Source of the DNA: Angiostrongylus vasorum
Lineage: Eukaryota; Nematoda; Chromadorea; Rhabditida; Metastrongylidae
Direction: 5' to 3'
NCBI GenBank assembly: GCA_018806985.1
Contig: JADANN010000120.1
Span: 1,302,001 to 1,366,000, forward strand
Length of the DNA: 64,000 nucleotides
The notes under the pieces are model-generated. The model did not search any database. It saw only the letters and a list, made by a program, of their open reading frames with translations, and was not told the origin of the DNA. Shown in pieces: positions 1-11,966 of the stretch (the first letter of the stretch is position 1; each line of letters opens with the position of its first letter). A program made the position numbers and the translations under genes.

Positions 1-112
1 CATTGCATAGATTAGATATCCATTCAATCACCTCTAGCGATATCTAGTGAAATCCACTGCATGGCTCATCCCCCTAGGATTCGTCATTGCCGGAAGCCTT
101 ATCCTTAGCCCC
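1..112 (+). repeat. 3' part of a tRNA-derived SINE (SINE-A), cut by the window edge
   Basis: The sequence matches the 3' half of the SINE-A copies at 7.4, 21.5 and 28.0 kb: the CATTCAATCACCTC block, the block around TGCATGGC.CATCCC, and a TTATCCTTA-like tail. The tRNA-like head would lie outside the window. It is diverged from the other copies. Confidence 0.6.
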
Positions 113-500
113 TTCTGGAATGCCTCTGTTTTTTTCCTTCATCTTCTAAATACATTCCTTCTTCGAAATTGAATCTTCGTATATCCACTGGCGGCGTATA
201 CCCGATGGTTACAAAGCTTGCGTCCAGTTGTGCCATCCAAGTGTTCCTTTATCCAGGCAGTTTTTCCTATATGTTCTTTCGTATAAACTTTGCAGGAATT
301 TAAGTAAACATTCCTGCCAAAATTCACTAATCATCTTGAGCACGCAAGCTCAGCATTGTTAGGTAAAAAGCATTCGTTACAACGTTAACTTTTTATTTTC
401 TGTCTGCTACAATTTTTTTAGGACAGGGTGTTATGGGATTTTTATATGACATAATACCCTGCCGTGAAAAATTATTGTAGGCAGCAATAAAAAGTTACTT

Positions 501-897
501 AAATACTTGGATACTTGGATGGTCCGTCTTCAGTGGATGTGCGGACCTCAGCATAATTTCCATTTTCCCAAAGTTATCCTAGTTTAGCTATTGCGTTCCC
601 TAGGCTCCCGAGGTCAGCCTACCCAAAGTTTGCCACAGGCCGTCACCACCAAAGGCAGGCGCCGCCCTTGTCGATTAGAGGGAGATTTGCTACCATGCAA
701 CTTATTTCATACCAGGACGGCAGTTGATCCTGGTATTCATTTGCTTTTAGCTGGGCTTCCTGATGGAAGCGCCAGACTCCTTCTCAGTTTGGGAGGTCCT
801 ACTTGGGGGGATGAATCCGCCCGCTGTATTATCTCAGCCCCACATCTAGGAACACCGCCCACCCACGATGAGGTAGTACGATGGGAGGAAATAAAAA
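501..897 (+). repeat. ~385-bp dispersed repeat (repeat C), copy 1
   Basis: It starts with the repeated ACTTGGAT motif and GGTCCGTCTTCA, then shows the shared blocks CAGCATAATTTCC, GTCACCACCA, ATACCAGGACGG, CTTCCTGATGGAA and GATGAGGTAGTA. The same order of blocks is seen at about 6.2, 10.6, 42.5, 50.0, 52.9, 58.8 and 59.9 kb. I see no conserved long ORF among copies, so I read it as a non-autonomous element of unknown class. Confidence 0.75.
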
Positions 898-1049
898 GTT
901 AGCATTGTGATTTCGGCTACGGCCTCCGCTTAACTGAGGCTAATGCCGACTTGTGTCGCCAGATAAATCCGTCAACGGCTGACTGCTGATGACACTGGTA
1001 GATAGAAAGCAACTAGGTTGTTCAGAAATAAATGAGCGTTCTTAACTAT

Positions 1050-2090
1050 ATTATTTAAAATGTCATCGCTTGCTTCAAACAAAACATTGTTGGCCAAAAT
1101 AAGGACCGTTTGAGTCAACACAATTTTACCAACGATAGACAAGTTCATTTATTCCAGTTGCATAAAAATTTTGGAGTTCTGGAAGCAATGAATTCGTTGA
1201 AGGCATTTTTTTGCGTCATCGTGGTTGGTGAAGCATTTCTCGCCCAGGAAATTGTCAAGGTACTTGATGAAGTGAGAGTTGATAGACCAGAAATCTGGTG
1301 AATATGGCGGATGAGGCGAAGTTTAGTAGCCGAACTCGTCCAACTTCTGCAGCGCCGGTTCTGCAGCGCGAAGCCGGGCGTTGTCGTGGAGAAGGATTAC
1401 TCTTTGTCTGTTGACCAATGCCGTTCGTTGCTGTTGGAGTTTACGATGTGTTTTGTTGACAATACTTCTCTTCCGTAATCGTTTACTCGGATTAAAAAAA
1501 ACTATGATGAATCAGCCCGGCTACAGACCACCAAACAGTCACCATAACCTTTTTTTGGTGAAATTTCGGCTTTGGAAAGTGCTGCGGAGCCTGATCGCAA
1601 TCCAACCATTGAGCCGAACGTCGCCGGTTCTCGTACAGAATCCGCTTCTCGTCGCACGTCACAATTCGGTTAAGAAAAGGGCCATAATTGTTGCGCAGAT
1701 TAAGAGCAGAAGACTTTTCAAGACGACGATTTGTTTGACTATTGTTTAATTCGTGCGGCACCCACTTGTCCACTTTTTTCTGTCTTTCCTATGCGATTCA
1801 ATTGAGTGGAAATTGTTCTTGTGCTTACGCCAAAAGCTGTTCCGCAAGCTCTCGAACAGTTGTTCACGTGTCTGCGTCCACTAATGCCTTCAATTCGTCG
1901 TCGTCAAGTTTGTTGGGACGGCCGCGGCCTTCTTTCTCTTCAAGGTCGAAATCACTAGATCGGAATTACCGGAACTATGTTTGCACCATTGATTCACCAA
2001 CACTACCTTCACCCCAAACTTCGTTAAGCTTTTGAGCCGTCTCTGCTGCACAACGACCGAGTTTGGATCAATAAAAGAAAATTTGACGAA
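1050..2090 (-). pseudogene. Degenerate mariner-family transposase
   Basis: On the minus strand the pieces of a mariner transposase occur in the right order. They are: the N-terminal helix-turn-helix part (GRGRPNKLDDDELKALVDAD), the linker WVPHEL, the catalytic block with VTCDEKRILYENRRRSAQWL, and a C-terminal part with LDNFLGEK. The span is close to a full-length (~340-residue) element. Frames change several times and there are in-frame stops, so it cannot code for an active enzyme. Family membership rests on these motifs and is firm; the exact ends are not, because I did not find convincing terminal inverted repeats. Confidence 0.85.
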
Positions 2091-2304
2091 AATTCATTTA
2101 TGACATCTAGGATTGCAAAGCTCAAAATTGGTAAAAAAGAGTCTAATTTTTGACAAAAATATAAAAACATGGTTAGAAAGAGCATAAAATCAGCTTTGCA
2201 GTGATGTATAATATTACAGGTACAAAGACTATTTTGTCGGTATAAAAATACATTAAAACGGTAAATATTTTAAAAGGCTCATTTTTTTTCCTAACAACTT
2301 AATG

Positions 2305-2440
2305 CCTGAGAGACGGGTGAAACAAAGGACCCACATGTGTGGTGGTGAACGGGTTAGCCCCTCGAAAGGGTAATAGCGTATTCGATACACACTACAGGCA
2401 CCCGTGGTCCGAAGTTTTGCAAATCTCTCAACATCATTAT
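2305..2440 (+). repeat. Single arm of the fold-back repeat (repeat B)
   Basis: It contains the repeat-B landmarks in order: GAGAGACGGGTGAAAC, GACCCACATG, GGTGGTGAACG, CGAAAGGGTAATAGCG, CAGGCACC, and an end that reads AGTTTTGCAAATCTCTCA. Other copies at 3.3, 20.0, 23.0, 23.5 and 63.7 kb share this order. The block with GTGGTGAACGCG and GCGTTCG.TCCCC resembles tRNA A and B boxes, so a Pol III origin is possible. Confidence 0.6.
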
Positions 2441-3239
2441 GGTTGTATTCGTAACAACGCCTATTTTTTCGATGGTGGCTTGGTCTAACGTTGAAGTTGA
2501 TGTATACGGTCTAAAGTCACTCCAAGAAATGACTCACTGCTTTCTTGCAGTTTTCGCGCTACAAATTGGTCTTCTACTTATTTTATCAGTATACTGCTTA
2601 TGTCCTTCTATGTATTCTGTCGTTTTGGAATATTCCAATATCTGGTTCACTGTTGAGAAAAACACCATCACCAATCAGCTACCGATCAAAGTTTGAACTT
2701 TTTAGTGGCAGTCTATAAGCATTTGCAAAGGGTATTTGATGCATTCAGAGGGTTTTTTGTAATAGGAGGGTATGAAAGAATTGCATCTGACGATGACCAT
2801 AAGGATGATGATGCCCAGATAGTCACAGAGTGTTAAAGTGCATAGTATCTTACAACAGGGCAGTCAATCGGATGGGTATCGATGGCTTATGCTTGTATTC
2901 AGAGAACCACTACATTTTTTAGAATATTGCATAGCTGATCGCACCTTCTTCGTAAAAAGTGAGAGAGATATGAAAATGAAAATGAACAGTTGTGTGAACC
3001 GACCATTGCTCAGGATATGGTTCCTGGGTCTCTGCCTTCAGATGGAAATTGTTTAGGGCTACCGTTTAGGGATTGCAGTGTTTGCGCTACCTTTGAGAAA
3101 AGCACCATTGGAACTGAAGCTATACCCAAAAATAGATTTGGAAAACTATCGTCCCACCTCCACTGATTGATATGAAACCTATGGTGAATAATTCAAGTTC
3201 TATTTTGTTTTACCTTCTATTTTCTGCCCACTACAATTT
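2441..3239. other. Repeat-flanking stretch with no supported gene
   Basis: Short ORFs occur but none has protein-like composition together with usable splice sites. I see no recognised repeat here. Confidence 0.4.
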
Positions 3240-3680
3240 TTCACGGTAGTGTACTAAGCGAAATACAACTACAACGTTGCTGAGATATTTGTAAAACTCC
3301 GGAACGCAAGTGCCTGTAGTGGGGGACGAACGCGCTATTGTCCTTTCCGGGGAGTAACGCGCTCACCGCCACACCATGCGGGTCCTTCGTTTCGCCTGTC
3401 TCTCAGCTAGTTCTATCGATCACCGCCATCAGCAACCACCCGTCAACGGGATTGATCTGGGGAGCCCATATCGGCATTGAACCCAGTTAAGCTGAGGACA
3501 CTAGCTGAGAGGCGAAACGAAGAGCCCGCATGGTGTGGTGGTGAACGCGTTACCTCCCCGAAAAAAGACAATAGAGCATTCGTTCCCCACCTTATACACC
3601 TGTGTTCCAGAGTTTTGCAAATATCTCAGCAACGTTCAAGTTTTATTGTTCAAATTGTTAAAAATGTCATTAAAATGAAA
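3240..3680. repeat. Fold-back element: inverted pair of repeat-B arms
   Basis: The left arm (about 3241-3415) reads from TGAGATATTTG outward to inward and includes a block with GGGGACGAACGCGCTATTGTCC. The right arm (about 3470-3665) gives the reverse complement of the same blocks, ending AGTTTTGCAAATATCTCAGC. The centre carries CAACCACCCGTCAACGGGATTGATC and a block near AACCCAGTTAAGCTGAGG. The two arms could fold into a long hairpin. Similar pairs are at 20.0 and 23.1 kb. Confidence 0.75.
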
Positions 3681-3689
3681 TATATAGGT

Positions 3690-6190
3690 GTCGTGAAAAT
3701 GCCACGTATTGGTCAGACCCTCGGTGCCGTTCAGAAAGAGAGTCTAGATCCATTAGTACGTCCTACTTATGGAGTACAGGTATTGAATCGAAATATTCCG
3801 GTAGGAACATTTCAAGGTGCAGCCGTTTTGCCCGTTTCAATGTGATAACAGTAGACAGAATACCTATGCACTCTGTTCTACATTATGAATCTTGGAAGAA
3901 ACTGCACCAAGAAAAAGAACATTGGACAGCAGGTGTTTGCTGCTACAAGTGGTTTTCAAGGTTTTCCTACCCCCAGGTTCGTTAGAAGTGTTACATAAGT
4001 GACTAGATTCCTGCAATTCAGAAAATTATTCTCTTCTAGATTGTTCCAATAGAAGTCCTAAACCTTGTCAGTTGTAAAGGTTAAAGATTCCAAAGATTGT
4101 AAATGCTGTGTAGGAAGATATAAATTGTAAATTGTCTCTTGTTAAATAGATGTCTTCGAGCACGATGTTGTCTCGAACTCACATAAAATGTGTGAATGGT
4201 TGTGAGAATAAGAGATAAGAATATAAGATGTGTACAAATGCTTGCTGCACGGGAACAGAATATTTACTGAAAAAGAGTATTGTGATCGGTGAAGTCGTTT
4301 CTCAGAGGTTCATTACACAGTTAGACAAACAGTACTGGGAACAATAGAATTCTCCAAACAAAAAAATCTGGAGTGATTCTACGGCTTCTCCGAACCATCT
4401 GTGATCTGAAAATAGCTTTTTCGTCACAGTCCTCATAAATATTATGAAGCATTAAGGTACGGTGTGAGAACGATTGTCAAGTAGTCTACTAGAAAAATTC
4501 CACAAATTAGACGGTTTCTCATCTCCCTGTTTTCCAACAAGTGCAATTTCAACCCGTTCTATTTTAAGGTCTCCCTTCTTTTTCAGACAATTATAGATTG
4601 GTAAAAGAATTATCCGCAGCTTGGCCGTTAATGAAGGGGTTACACAGGTGGAGATAAAGCAATGGAGTTTTATTCACACTGGATTGCAAATAATCTCGAT
4701 ATACTTGGTGCTCACTAGATACGAGTTCTGCTATTCCAACGATAGAAACGAACGATAATTTTTAATAAGTCAAGGAAAGCTTTTTTTGAACGTTCAACAA
4801 GGATAATATTCTCCCTCAGTGGTTCTCACAGCCCCACCACAGGTAAAAAGTGTTCCTAGGTGTCGAAGACAGAGGAGCAACATGAGCTCCATATCCCTGA
4901 TAGGACCCTATAAGCAGATAAATAGCTCGCTTTTTCAACACCGGAATCCCAATATACCAACAAGGGCCTCCATACTGGGGAAACTTAGTCGCAACATGAC
5001 GAACCTTTCCTAATCTACGAGAGTCACCGATTAACAACAATCATCCTAACACGAAAGGCCATCTCTCGCCTCCAGAAAAAAAATCTCGCTCAGTCAGCAA
5101 ATGAAATGGGAACTGTGTCGCGTAGTCCACTAATTTTGGAAATGGGCCATCCAAGTATCGGAATAAAAGAATAATAGGTTGATGAGAGACTAATACGATA
5201 TTTCAGAAAAATGCTCTTGTTACGACTCTTCAAAAAAGTTCGAGCGTTTTATTGTATCATTGGGCTCGTTGTAGAAGAATTCACTCTCATGTTCTGGGTC
5301 ATGGGTCACTTATAAACATCTCACCATCAACATAAACCGCATTTTCGGAGAAAGGAACCGTGCTCAGCTCCGTCGTGTCTCACCGACATTCGCTCTTCTC
5401 CTGCCAACCAGGTGCGTTGTGTTTTAAGTGGATGAGTGTTCAAGCTCGACAACGCACGAATGGGTTGCGGCTGGCAGCACGCCAATGCGCTCAGTTACCT
5501 CAAGCTGATGGCCTCGCATGTTGTATATCCGTTGACAGACGCGGAAAGAGCTGGCCAGGAGAACAAATTCCCAGTTGATAGTAACATGCACATAGAGGAA
5601 GATGCCTCTAGAAGAGCAGATAATTGAGAGTAAAAGCTGTATGAAGTACTACATTGACATACTCAGCATCTTCTGGTTTCTGTGGGAATATTTTGCTGCT
5701 CTGCCAGCACGAACTATGGGCCGTAACATGCAGAACAAAAGCTTTTAGACCATGTGTCGGTCGATGCTCCAGCGTCTACAAACTTTGCCGCAGGCTGGCC
5801 ATTCTTTGAGTGAAAAGTGGCTGAGATAATCTCGAGTTTGTTTTTATCACCTCAACGTTCGACTGCAAGTAGCTTCGACAGTTCATCAGCAATTGACAAA
5901 GCATAGCAGGGAAACGGTTTCAAATCTAAATAGGATAGACTTGCAGTTTATTTTAACAACTACGTCACCAAGTTCGACCTCTTCAAATGGGAACATTAGT
6001 ATTTGTTCCAACACCAGTCCTCTTGATTAGCACTCAGAATGAACCAAAATACTGTTGGAACAAACCTAAGAAACTAAAAAAGGGTTCTACATCGTTACTC
6101 TACCGTTATCGGCTTCATTCTCTTAACCTTGATTTTGTAGCAAATTAGGTTCACCATAAGTAGTTGATATATAATATTCACTAAATGTCA
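3690..6190. other. AT-rich stretch with no supported gene or repeat
   Basis: About 2.5 kb in which I found no recognised transposon motif and no set of exons with matching splice phases. The short ORFs near 4.8-5.6 kb are not convincing. Confidence 0.4.
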
Positions 6191-6194
6191 CTCT

Positions 6195-6565
6195 CCTCCC
6201 AACGGTTTACCGCCTCATCGCAGCTGGGAGGTGTTCCTGGGGTGTGGGGCTGCTGAAGGATTCATCCCTCTGGCAGAGTCTCCCAAGCAGAGAAGAAGTC
6301 CGGCGTTTCCATCAGGAAGCCTAACTAAGATTTAACCACTACCAGAATCCACCACCGTTCTGGTATCAAAGTCGCATGGTGGCAAATCTCCCTCTGATCC
6401 ACAAAGACTGCGACTCCCTGTGGTGGTGAAGACCTAGGGCAGACTTTGCCCAGGTTGACCCTAGTGATTCCAGGGAACCACAACGGCATAGCCAGCAAGT
6501 TTCCGAAAAGTGGAGATTATGCTGGGGCCCGCACAACTACTGAGGACGGGCCATTCAAGTATCAA
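6195..6565 (-). repeat. Repeat C, copy 2
   Basis: This is an inverted copy. It begins CCTCCCAACGGTTTACCGCC and ends with the ACTTGAATGGCCCGTC block when read on the minus strand. The shared inner blocks (CTTCCTGATGGAAACGCCGG, GGTGGTGAAGACC) are present and the copy is well preserved. Confidence 0.75.
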
Positions 6566-7426
6566 GTGAGTATCATGTAAATGTCACTCTACCATTAGCA
6601 TCTCTTTGATCCAGTACCATTTCAGGAGCACATTAGCTTTAATGGATCACATCTCACCATTCATACGGTCATATGAGCATTCTGACTAATATCAACTAAT
6701 ATCTATTGTGGCATAAGGTTAATATTTTCACACAAAAAACTTAGAAAAATAGAAGGATGTGCTCACTCTATGATCCCTCTGGAGATTGTGCCTTTCCGTA
6801 ATAGAGTCACGTTCCACCAAACGTCCGATGCGTTTTATGTCCTCGATCATTGTCGGGCCTTGAGATGAGCATGGCTGACGGAAGCTTTGATACTGTATCT
6901 GATGGTGATAATGTTGAAGACAACAGCAGCAGTGGTGGAGATAGGGTGGCGGAAGCAGCTGTTCCACGTGATCATCCCGATTGTGGGAAAGATTGTGCGA
7001 TTCACGTATCTTCGGCTGTTAAGTGCAGATTATTCATCCAAGCTCACTATTTGTGGAATCTGCTTTTAGTAAAGAGAAATTAAAGTCGATCAACAAAGAT
7101 GGAGTGTGGACCTAGGGCTATTACAAAAATTCTGCGATGCAAAGTCGGCATTAGGGGACAAGAAGCACTTTGTTACGAAGAAGTGCGTTCGCGTTTAATA
7201 AGTGCGTTTTATAAGAAATATGCAAATGAGTTAAGGAAGCGAATCTAAATGCTTTCATGTCTCTAGTAAGATTAGCGCCAACCAAGTGTGAGCATGTGGT
7301 TTTCTCGTTACGCAAACGGATTCACAGAAAGACCTCTATAAAGGCGGCTCACAAGCACTTGATCCATAGCGCGGTTGTTCACTCTTACTTTGTTTACAGG
7401 AATTATGTATTGTGTGTGCCGTAGGG

Positions 7427-7708
7427 CGCGTGTGGCGCAGTGGTCGGAGGCGTCCTGCAAAAATACACGTAGAATCGATCTCTGCGCCATGGCCCACCAA
7501 GCCTTCCATGCCTCCGAAGTCGTCAAATTGGTAGCAGACTTATCTGGGAGGATAGCAGCACTGGCTCGATACATCGGTAGGCCACCGCGACTCATTGTAA
7601 AGGTCAGATATGCATTTAATCACCTCCAAACGATGCTAAATGAAGTTGAATGCATGGCACATCCCTAAAGGGATTGATCAACACCGAGAGCTCTATCTTT
7701 TTTATCCT
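7427..7708 (+). repeat. SINE-A, near full length, with target-site duplication
   Basis: The head carries TGGCGCAGTGGT, which fits the tRNA A box, and a B-box-like AATCGATC.C some 45 bases on. The body continues through GATAGCAGCACTGGCTCGA, and the tail is TTTTTTATCC. The flanks TGTGTGTGCCGTA before the head (about 7413) and after the tail (about 7709) match, which marks a target-site duplication and so retroposition. Confidence 0.85.
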
Positions 7709-8206
7709 TTGTGTGTGCCGTATATTTTAGAACATTCTCATTTTTTTATGAATGACGACGCTGTTCAAATAAGCCCTACAGTACCGATGTTATCATATTA
7801 CGGGTTTTCGCAGCAGCCAACGTTTAGGTGGGATTAGTCTTCTTTAGTGTGAAGGAAAGACCATGTTATTTGGTACTGTTACTGCTACTATGCTGCGCAT
7901 TCAACTGAACATTTCCGTCACCTCAACAAAACAATTTCAATCACTTGGTATGAAAATCTGTGAACACGACCTTTTTTAATTCCTGTCTCCAGTTTTTTCT
8001 TTTACTCGCTTTCTATCAAGCTGTACCGCCCGTGTAGATTTCGTACTCTCCTGGACATGTGCAGGACACAAATGCATAATTTTTTGTTTAAAGTTACAAT
8101 TCTAAGGTACGAATCAAAAACGTAAGTTCTACATATTCTTCGGCCATTCTGCATTACTGCTCACTAATGAGCATTAGGAAAGAATCTCTTAAGAACAGAA
8201 AGTTTA

Positions 8207-8485
8207 AAGGATAAACCTGTTTGCGTTGATCAATCCCCTGAGAGATGAGCCATGCACCTGACTTTATTAAACATCTTTGGAGGTGACTAAATGCATATGT
8301 AGCCTTAACAATAAGTCGCGATGTCCTCCCGATGTATAGAGTCAGTGCTGGTATCCTCCCATAAATACCTGGTACCAATTTGCCAACTCGCGGGGCATGG
8401 AAGCATGGTGATCTTGGATAGCGGCACTCGATCCCATTTGTATTGCAAGGTGCCTACGACCGCTGCGCCACAGGCGCTCTCGTCT
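8207..8485 (-). repeat. SINE-A, inverted, diverged
   Basis: On the minus strand the A-box region (GTGGCGCAGCGGTC), the GGGATCGAGTGCC B-box region, the GATACCAGCACTGACTC block and the GGGATTGATCAACGC end occur in the SINE-A order. Divergence is higher than in the 7.4-kb copy. Confidence 0.7.
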
Positions 8486-9005
8486 TATAATCATACTATA
8501 CTGAAAGAGAGCTTCATGTCAGCCAGGTGAAGGTCTGCCTGTCTCTCAAGCAAGCCAATTTCACTCACCATCTCTTATTAGCGGAGGAGACTAGTGAAGA
8601 CCTTACTGGTTCTTGTTCATATCACATATTAATGCATTTGCACAAGACAAGAATGGTACAGTTAAGCTTATCGCGGATTTCACACTATACGAGTAGAAGG
8701 ACTTACAATTGGAATCGACAGTGGGATCTGTGCAGCCATTTCCTCTCTGATAGCGGGGTCTTCATTTATTGCCTGTATAAATAGATTTTAAGTGACGTCT
8801 CAAGACGAAATCTCTTAACAAAGCGGAAATTTACAGCTAAACAGGCAAAACATTCTATCTAAGATATATGTACAATTTTCCGAATTGTTCACAATAAACC
8901 CGTACAACGCTAATTAACCACCGCATTGATTTTCCAAAATCAAAATATTCGATACCTCAACGTGATGAGCTTCGTTTGCCTCGCCCTTGCTCTGCCTAAA
9001 CATTA

Positions 9006-9053
<48 letters not shown>

Positions 9054-9080
9054 TATATGTGTATATATGTATATATATAC
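9006..9080. repeat. (AT)n microsatellite
   Basis: A run of TA/AT dinucleotides with a few GC interruptions at its 3' end. Tyr-Ile ORFs through it are artefacts of the repeat. Confidence 0.9.
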
Positions 9081-9913
9081 ACATGGCAAAATACTCAGCT
9101 GAAAATGTGGAACTTAAGATTTCATATCATTTTTCAGGTGAGGTCTTACAATTATTAACCGGCTTTGATTTTTAAATCATTTTTGACTCCGGTGTCTTGG
9201 ATATAATATAAATATGAATAAGAGAAAAAGCATCGGGTAAGAATTCGAAGTCATCGGTCCAAAGAAGTAAAAGTGACATAGAACTTTCATGTTGGAAAAT
9301 TTGGTAACTTTCGATGATCAATGTTCCAAAAAGACCCACATTTCGAAAGCTCTCTCCGAGGCATGAAAAACTGCCTTTATCGGAGAGGATTGTCGACGCG
9401 CTTCTTGTCCATATACTTTGTAAAATTCTTTGCTCCCATTCTTCACAGCTCCGGTCGCTTGCGATCCGTCCTTCTTCGTAAGTGTCAGTACTTGAGACAC
9501 CACATTTGGCGTCAGCGCTTTTTTTTATTACAGCTACAATGGAATAAGTTATCTTCCAATCACTTCTAATTCTCTGTTTAACTGCTCCTTACAGTTGGGA
9601 TTAAACCATGGAGATGTTCGAGGTGGTTGTGTTCGTGGATTGGCCGGGAGTTTGTGCGAGTCTATTACAGCGGCATTATCCTTCACGGTGATCTAGTAGA
9701 AACAAAGAACGATAAATTTTTTGGCAACCAAACAGAGGGACCATTATTTATGTTAAACTAGCGACAATATGCAAGAGTAGACGGAACTATATTAAAACGG
9801 ACTTTTGAACTCGGTCAGCAGACCCATATTTAAATTTACTGCTCAATGTCTGAACCGAAACAGCTAAAAGCTCCCAAATAGTTTTCATACGAGTTGTTGA
9901 TCAAGGCATTACA

Positions 9914-11966
9914 TCAAAAACTAGCACAAACCGAACGCTGCACATCTTCATCGCGATGGATCGGCAAATTGTCGGTTTTGTGGTTTTCATTGTAGTCTTG
10001 TTTATGACGTAGCTGTACATCTTCATTACGAACGATTGACCCGTCGTGGAATTTCCGGTTTCCATCGTGATGATCTGGATCATCATGTGGCTGCATGTGT
10101 TCTTTGTGACGAATCGATACATTGAGCGATTTTCGACCTTCCAACTTACTGGGCCGGATTTTCACAGTTCCTTCAAATATACCAATTAAGTCAGATACGG
10201 ACATCTGGGTGGTGTTCAGTTCATCGCTGCTTTCATCCTCGTATTTATAAGTTTCCTGAAGTTCGTTCGGTTGCTCATTCTGAGCAACTACGAGTTGATG
10301 GTCGCTTAAGCGACCTAGGATAGGCTCGGGTTTGGTCTGAAAAAAATACACAGTAAAGTAATCTTGACACGAAATGTGTATTGTTGAAAAAAAATCGACT
10401 TCACGTTGTTGACCTGATTTTCAAAGATGCTGTTCCGTCGGAGTGTTTCCATTTGCTGGCAAATTTTCTTCACCTCTATAAAATTGATGTTTGATGTAAA
10501 ACCAGAATAATAACAAATTATTTCCTCCTATTTTTTGCAAGGATTTGTTTGGAAGATAGGCTTCGACATACTAGATATTGGTTAGCCGGCTACATTAAAC
10601 AAGACTGTTTCGAGTTCCAATGCTACTACTACGCATTTACTTACTTGATACTTGAACGGCCCGTCCTCACTGGTTGTGAGGGCCCCAGCATAATCACCAT
10701 TTTTCGGAGATTTACTGTCTAAGCCATTGTGGTTCCCCGAAATCCCGAGATCAGCCTGGCCAAAGTCTGCTTCAGGTCTTCACCACCACAGGCAATCGCA
10801 GCCCTTGTGGATCAGAGGGAGGTTTATCAGCATGCGACTAGTTTCATACCAGGACGGCAGTGGATCCTGCTATTGGCTGACTCTTAGCTAGGGTTCCTGA
10901 TGGAAACATTGGACTCCTTTTCATCTTGGGAGACCCTACCGGGAGGACAATCACCCCGCTGTACATCGCAGTCCGACACCCAGGAACACCTCCCAGCCAC
11001 GTTAAAGAGGTAAACCATCGGGTTAACGTATTATAAAGTACTGTGTATTTACCATCAATATCAAGGAGGGACTACTTTGTTGTTTCAAACAGGCGTATTT
11101 CATTTTTTCATTTTCAAGACAGTTCAGTTTAAAACTTCAGAACAGGCGTAATTTTTTAGCCACACTTTTCCGTTTTGAAAACAAAAAACATTGTCCAAAC
11201 TGGTATTAGAAAATCTCACTACCTCCGGTTTGCAATGGGAGGTCGGTCAGGTGTGGCTGTCTTTGACGAACCAACGTCGATGAGGGCGAGAAGTGCATTT
11301 TAGTCCGAATATGGATGTCTTCATGGTTACTCATTCGATGTGTGTTCCTACCGAGGGCTGATACACCGTGATGACCGGATTTTTCATTCCGGGCTGACTC
11401 ATGCTTCGTGTCATTCTGACGCTGATAAGAAACAGATTGGAAGAACTTGTCGATTTTTTTCGTGAAGCAATTCTTTAAATATAATATCTAATGTTTATTA
11501 CCTTCATCGGACCATTAGCATGCTGTAGCTTCTCGCTCAGAAGCACAGGTCGCATAACGTCGCGAACTTTTGGTCCTAGTAAGTTTGGAACCATATCTTT
11601 CTCTTCATCGTAGTGTTTCTCTGTCACAGTTTCATACGGATCATAAAATTCCGCACTTCCAGTTGATTTGTGCGAGGAATGGCATTCATCTGCTTCAGTA
11701 ACATTGCCAGAACGTATAGTCGAAGCTCCTTCCCTAGATTCAAAATCGTTGTGAGTCATCTGAAATCATAATTCTACGTAGGAAGTCCTAGAACCGATTC
11801 TCGTTTAACCTCTCGATAATTCACTGTTTTCTTGATGAATAATCGCGAGCTCGTTATTAAAGTATCTGTTATGCTTCACCTGAGTCGTTGATTTTGTGAC
11901 TTCTCTCGCAAAGACGATCTCCAGTGTATCCAGAAATCCCATAAGTATTGACTTTTCTATTTTCAT
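9914..11966 (-). CDS. Five-exon gene of unknown function, ~342 residues, probably disordered
   Basis: Five minus-strand exons join with matching phases: 11880-11966 (ATG start), 11502-11759, 11223-11421, 10414-10475 and 9914-10336 (TGA stop). Acceptors read TGATTTCAG, TTCTTATCAG, TTTTATAG and TTTTTTTCAG; donors are GTGAAG, GTAATA, GTAGTG and GTCAAC (the last is weak). The sum is 1,029 nt, exactly 343 codons. The product is rich in His, Asp, Glu, Lys and Ser with no membrane segment, which suggests a disordered protein. The one ordered-looking part is VSDLIGIFEG followed by KIRPSKLEGRKSL in the last exon, preceded by a short helix-like exon containing LRRNSIFEN. I do not recognise the family. 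The exon model is well supported; the function is unknown. Confidence 0.65.
10645..11030 (+). repeat. Repeat C, copy 3, within an intron of the minus-strand gene
   Basis: Starts ACTTGATACTTGAACGGCCC and ends near CCACGTTAAAGAGGTAAACC. It lies wholly inside the intron between exons 10414-10475 and 11223-11421 of the gene at 9.9-12.0 kb, in antisense orientation to that gene. Confidence 0.75.

Noticed and set aside
591..902. 103-codon ORF
   Set aside because: It lies within repeat C, and the frame is not kept in other copies.
7427..7500. True tRNA gene at the SINE-A head
   Set aside because: Only the A-box and B-box-like parts are tRNA-like. I could not form an acceptor stem, and the same head occurs in all SINE copies.
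9318..9503. 61-codon minus-strand ORF (VLTLTKKDGSQATGAVKNGS) as a further exon of the 9.9-kb gene
   Set aside because: It is protein-like, but the gene already ends with a stop at 9914 and I found no convincing donor/acceptor pair to reach it.
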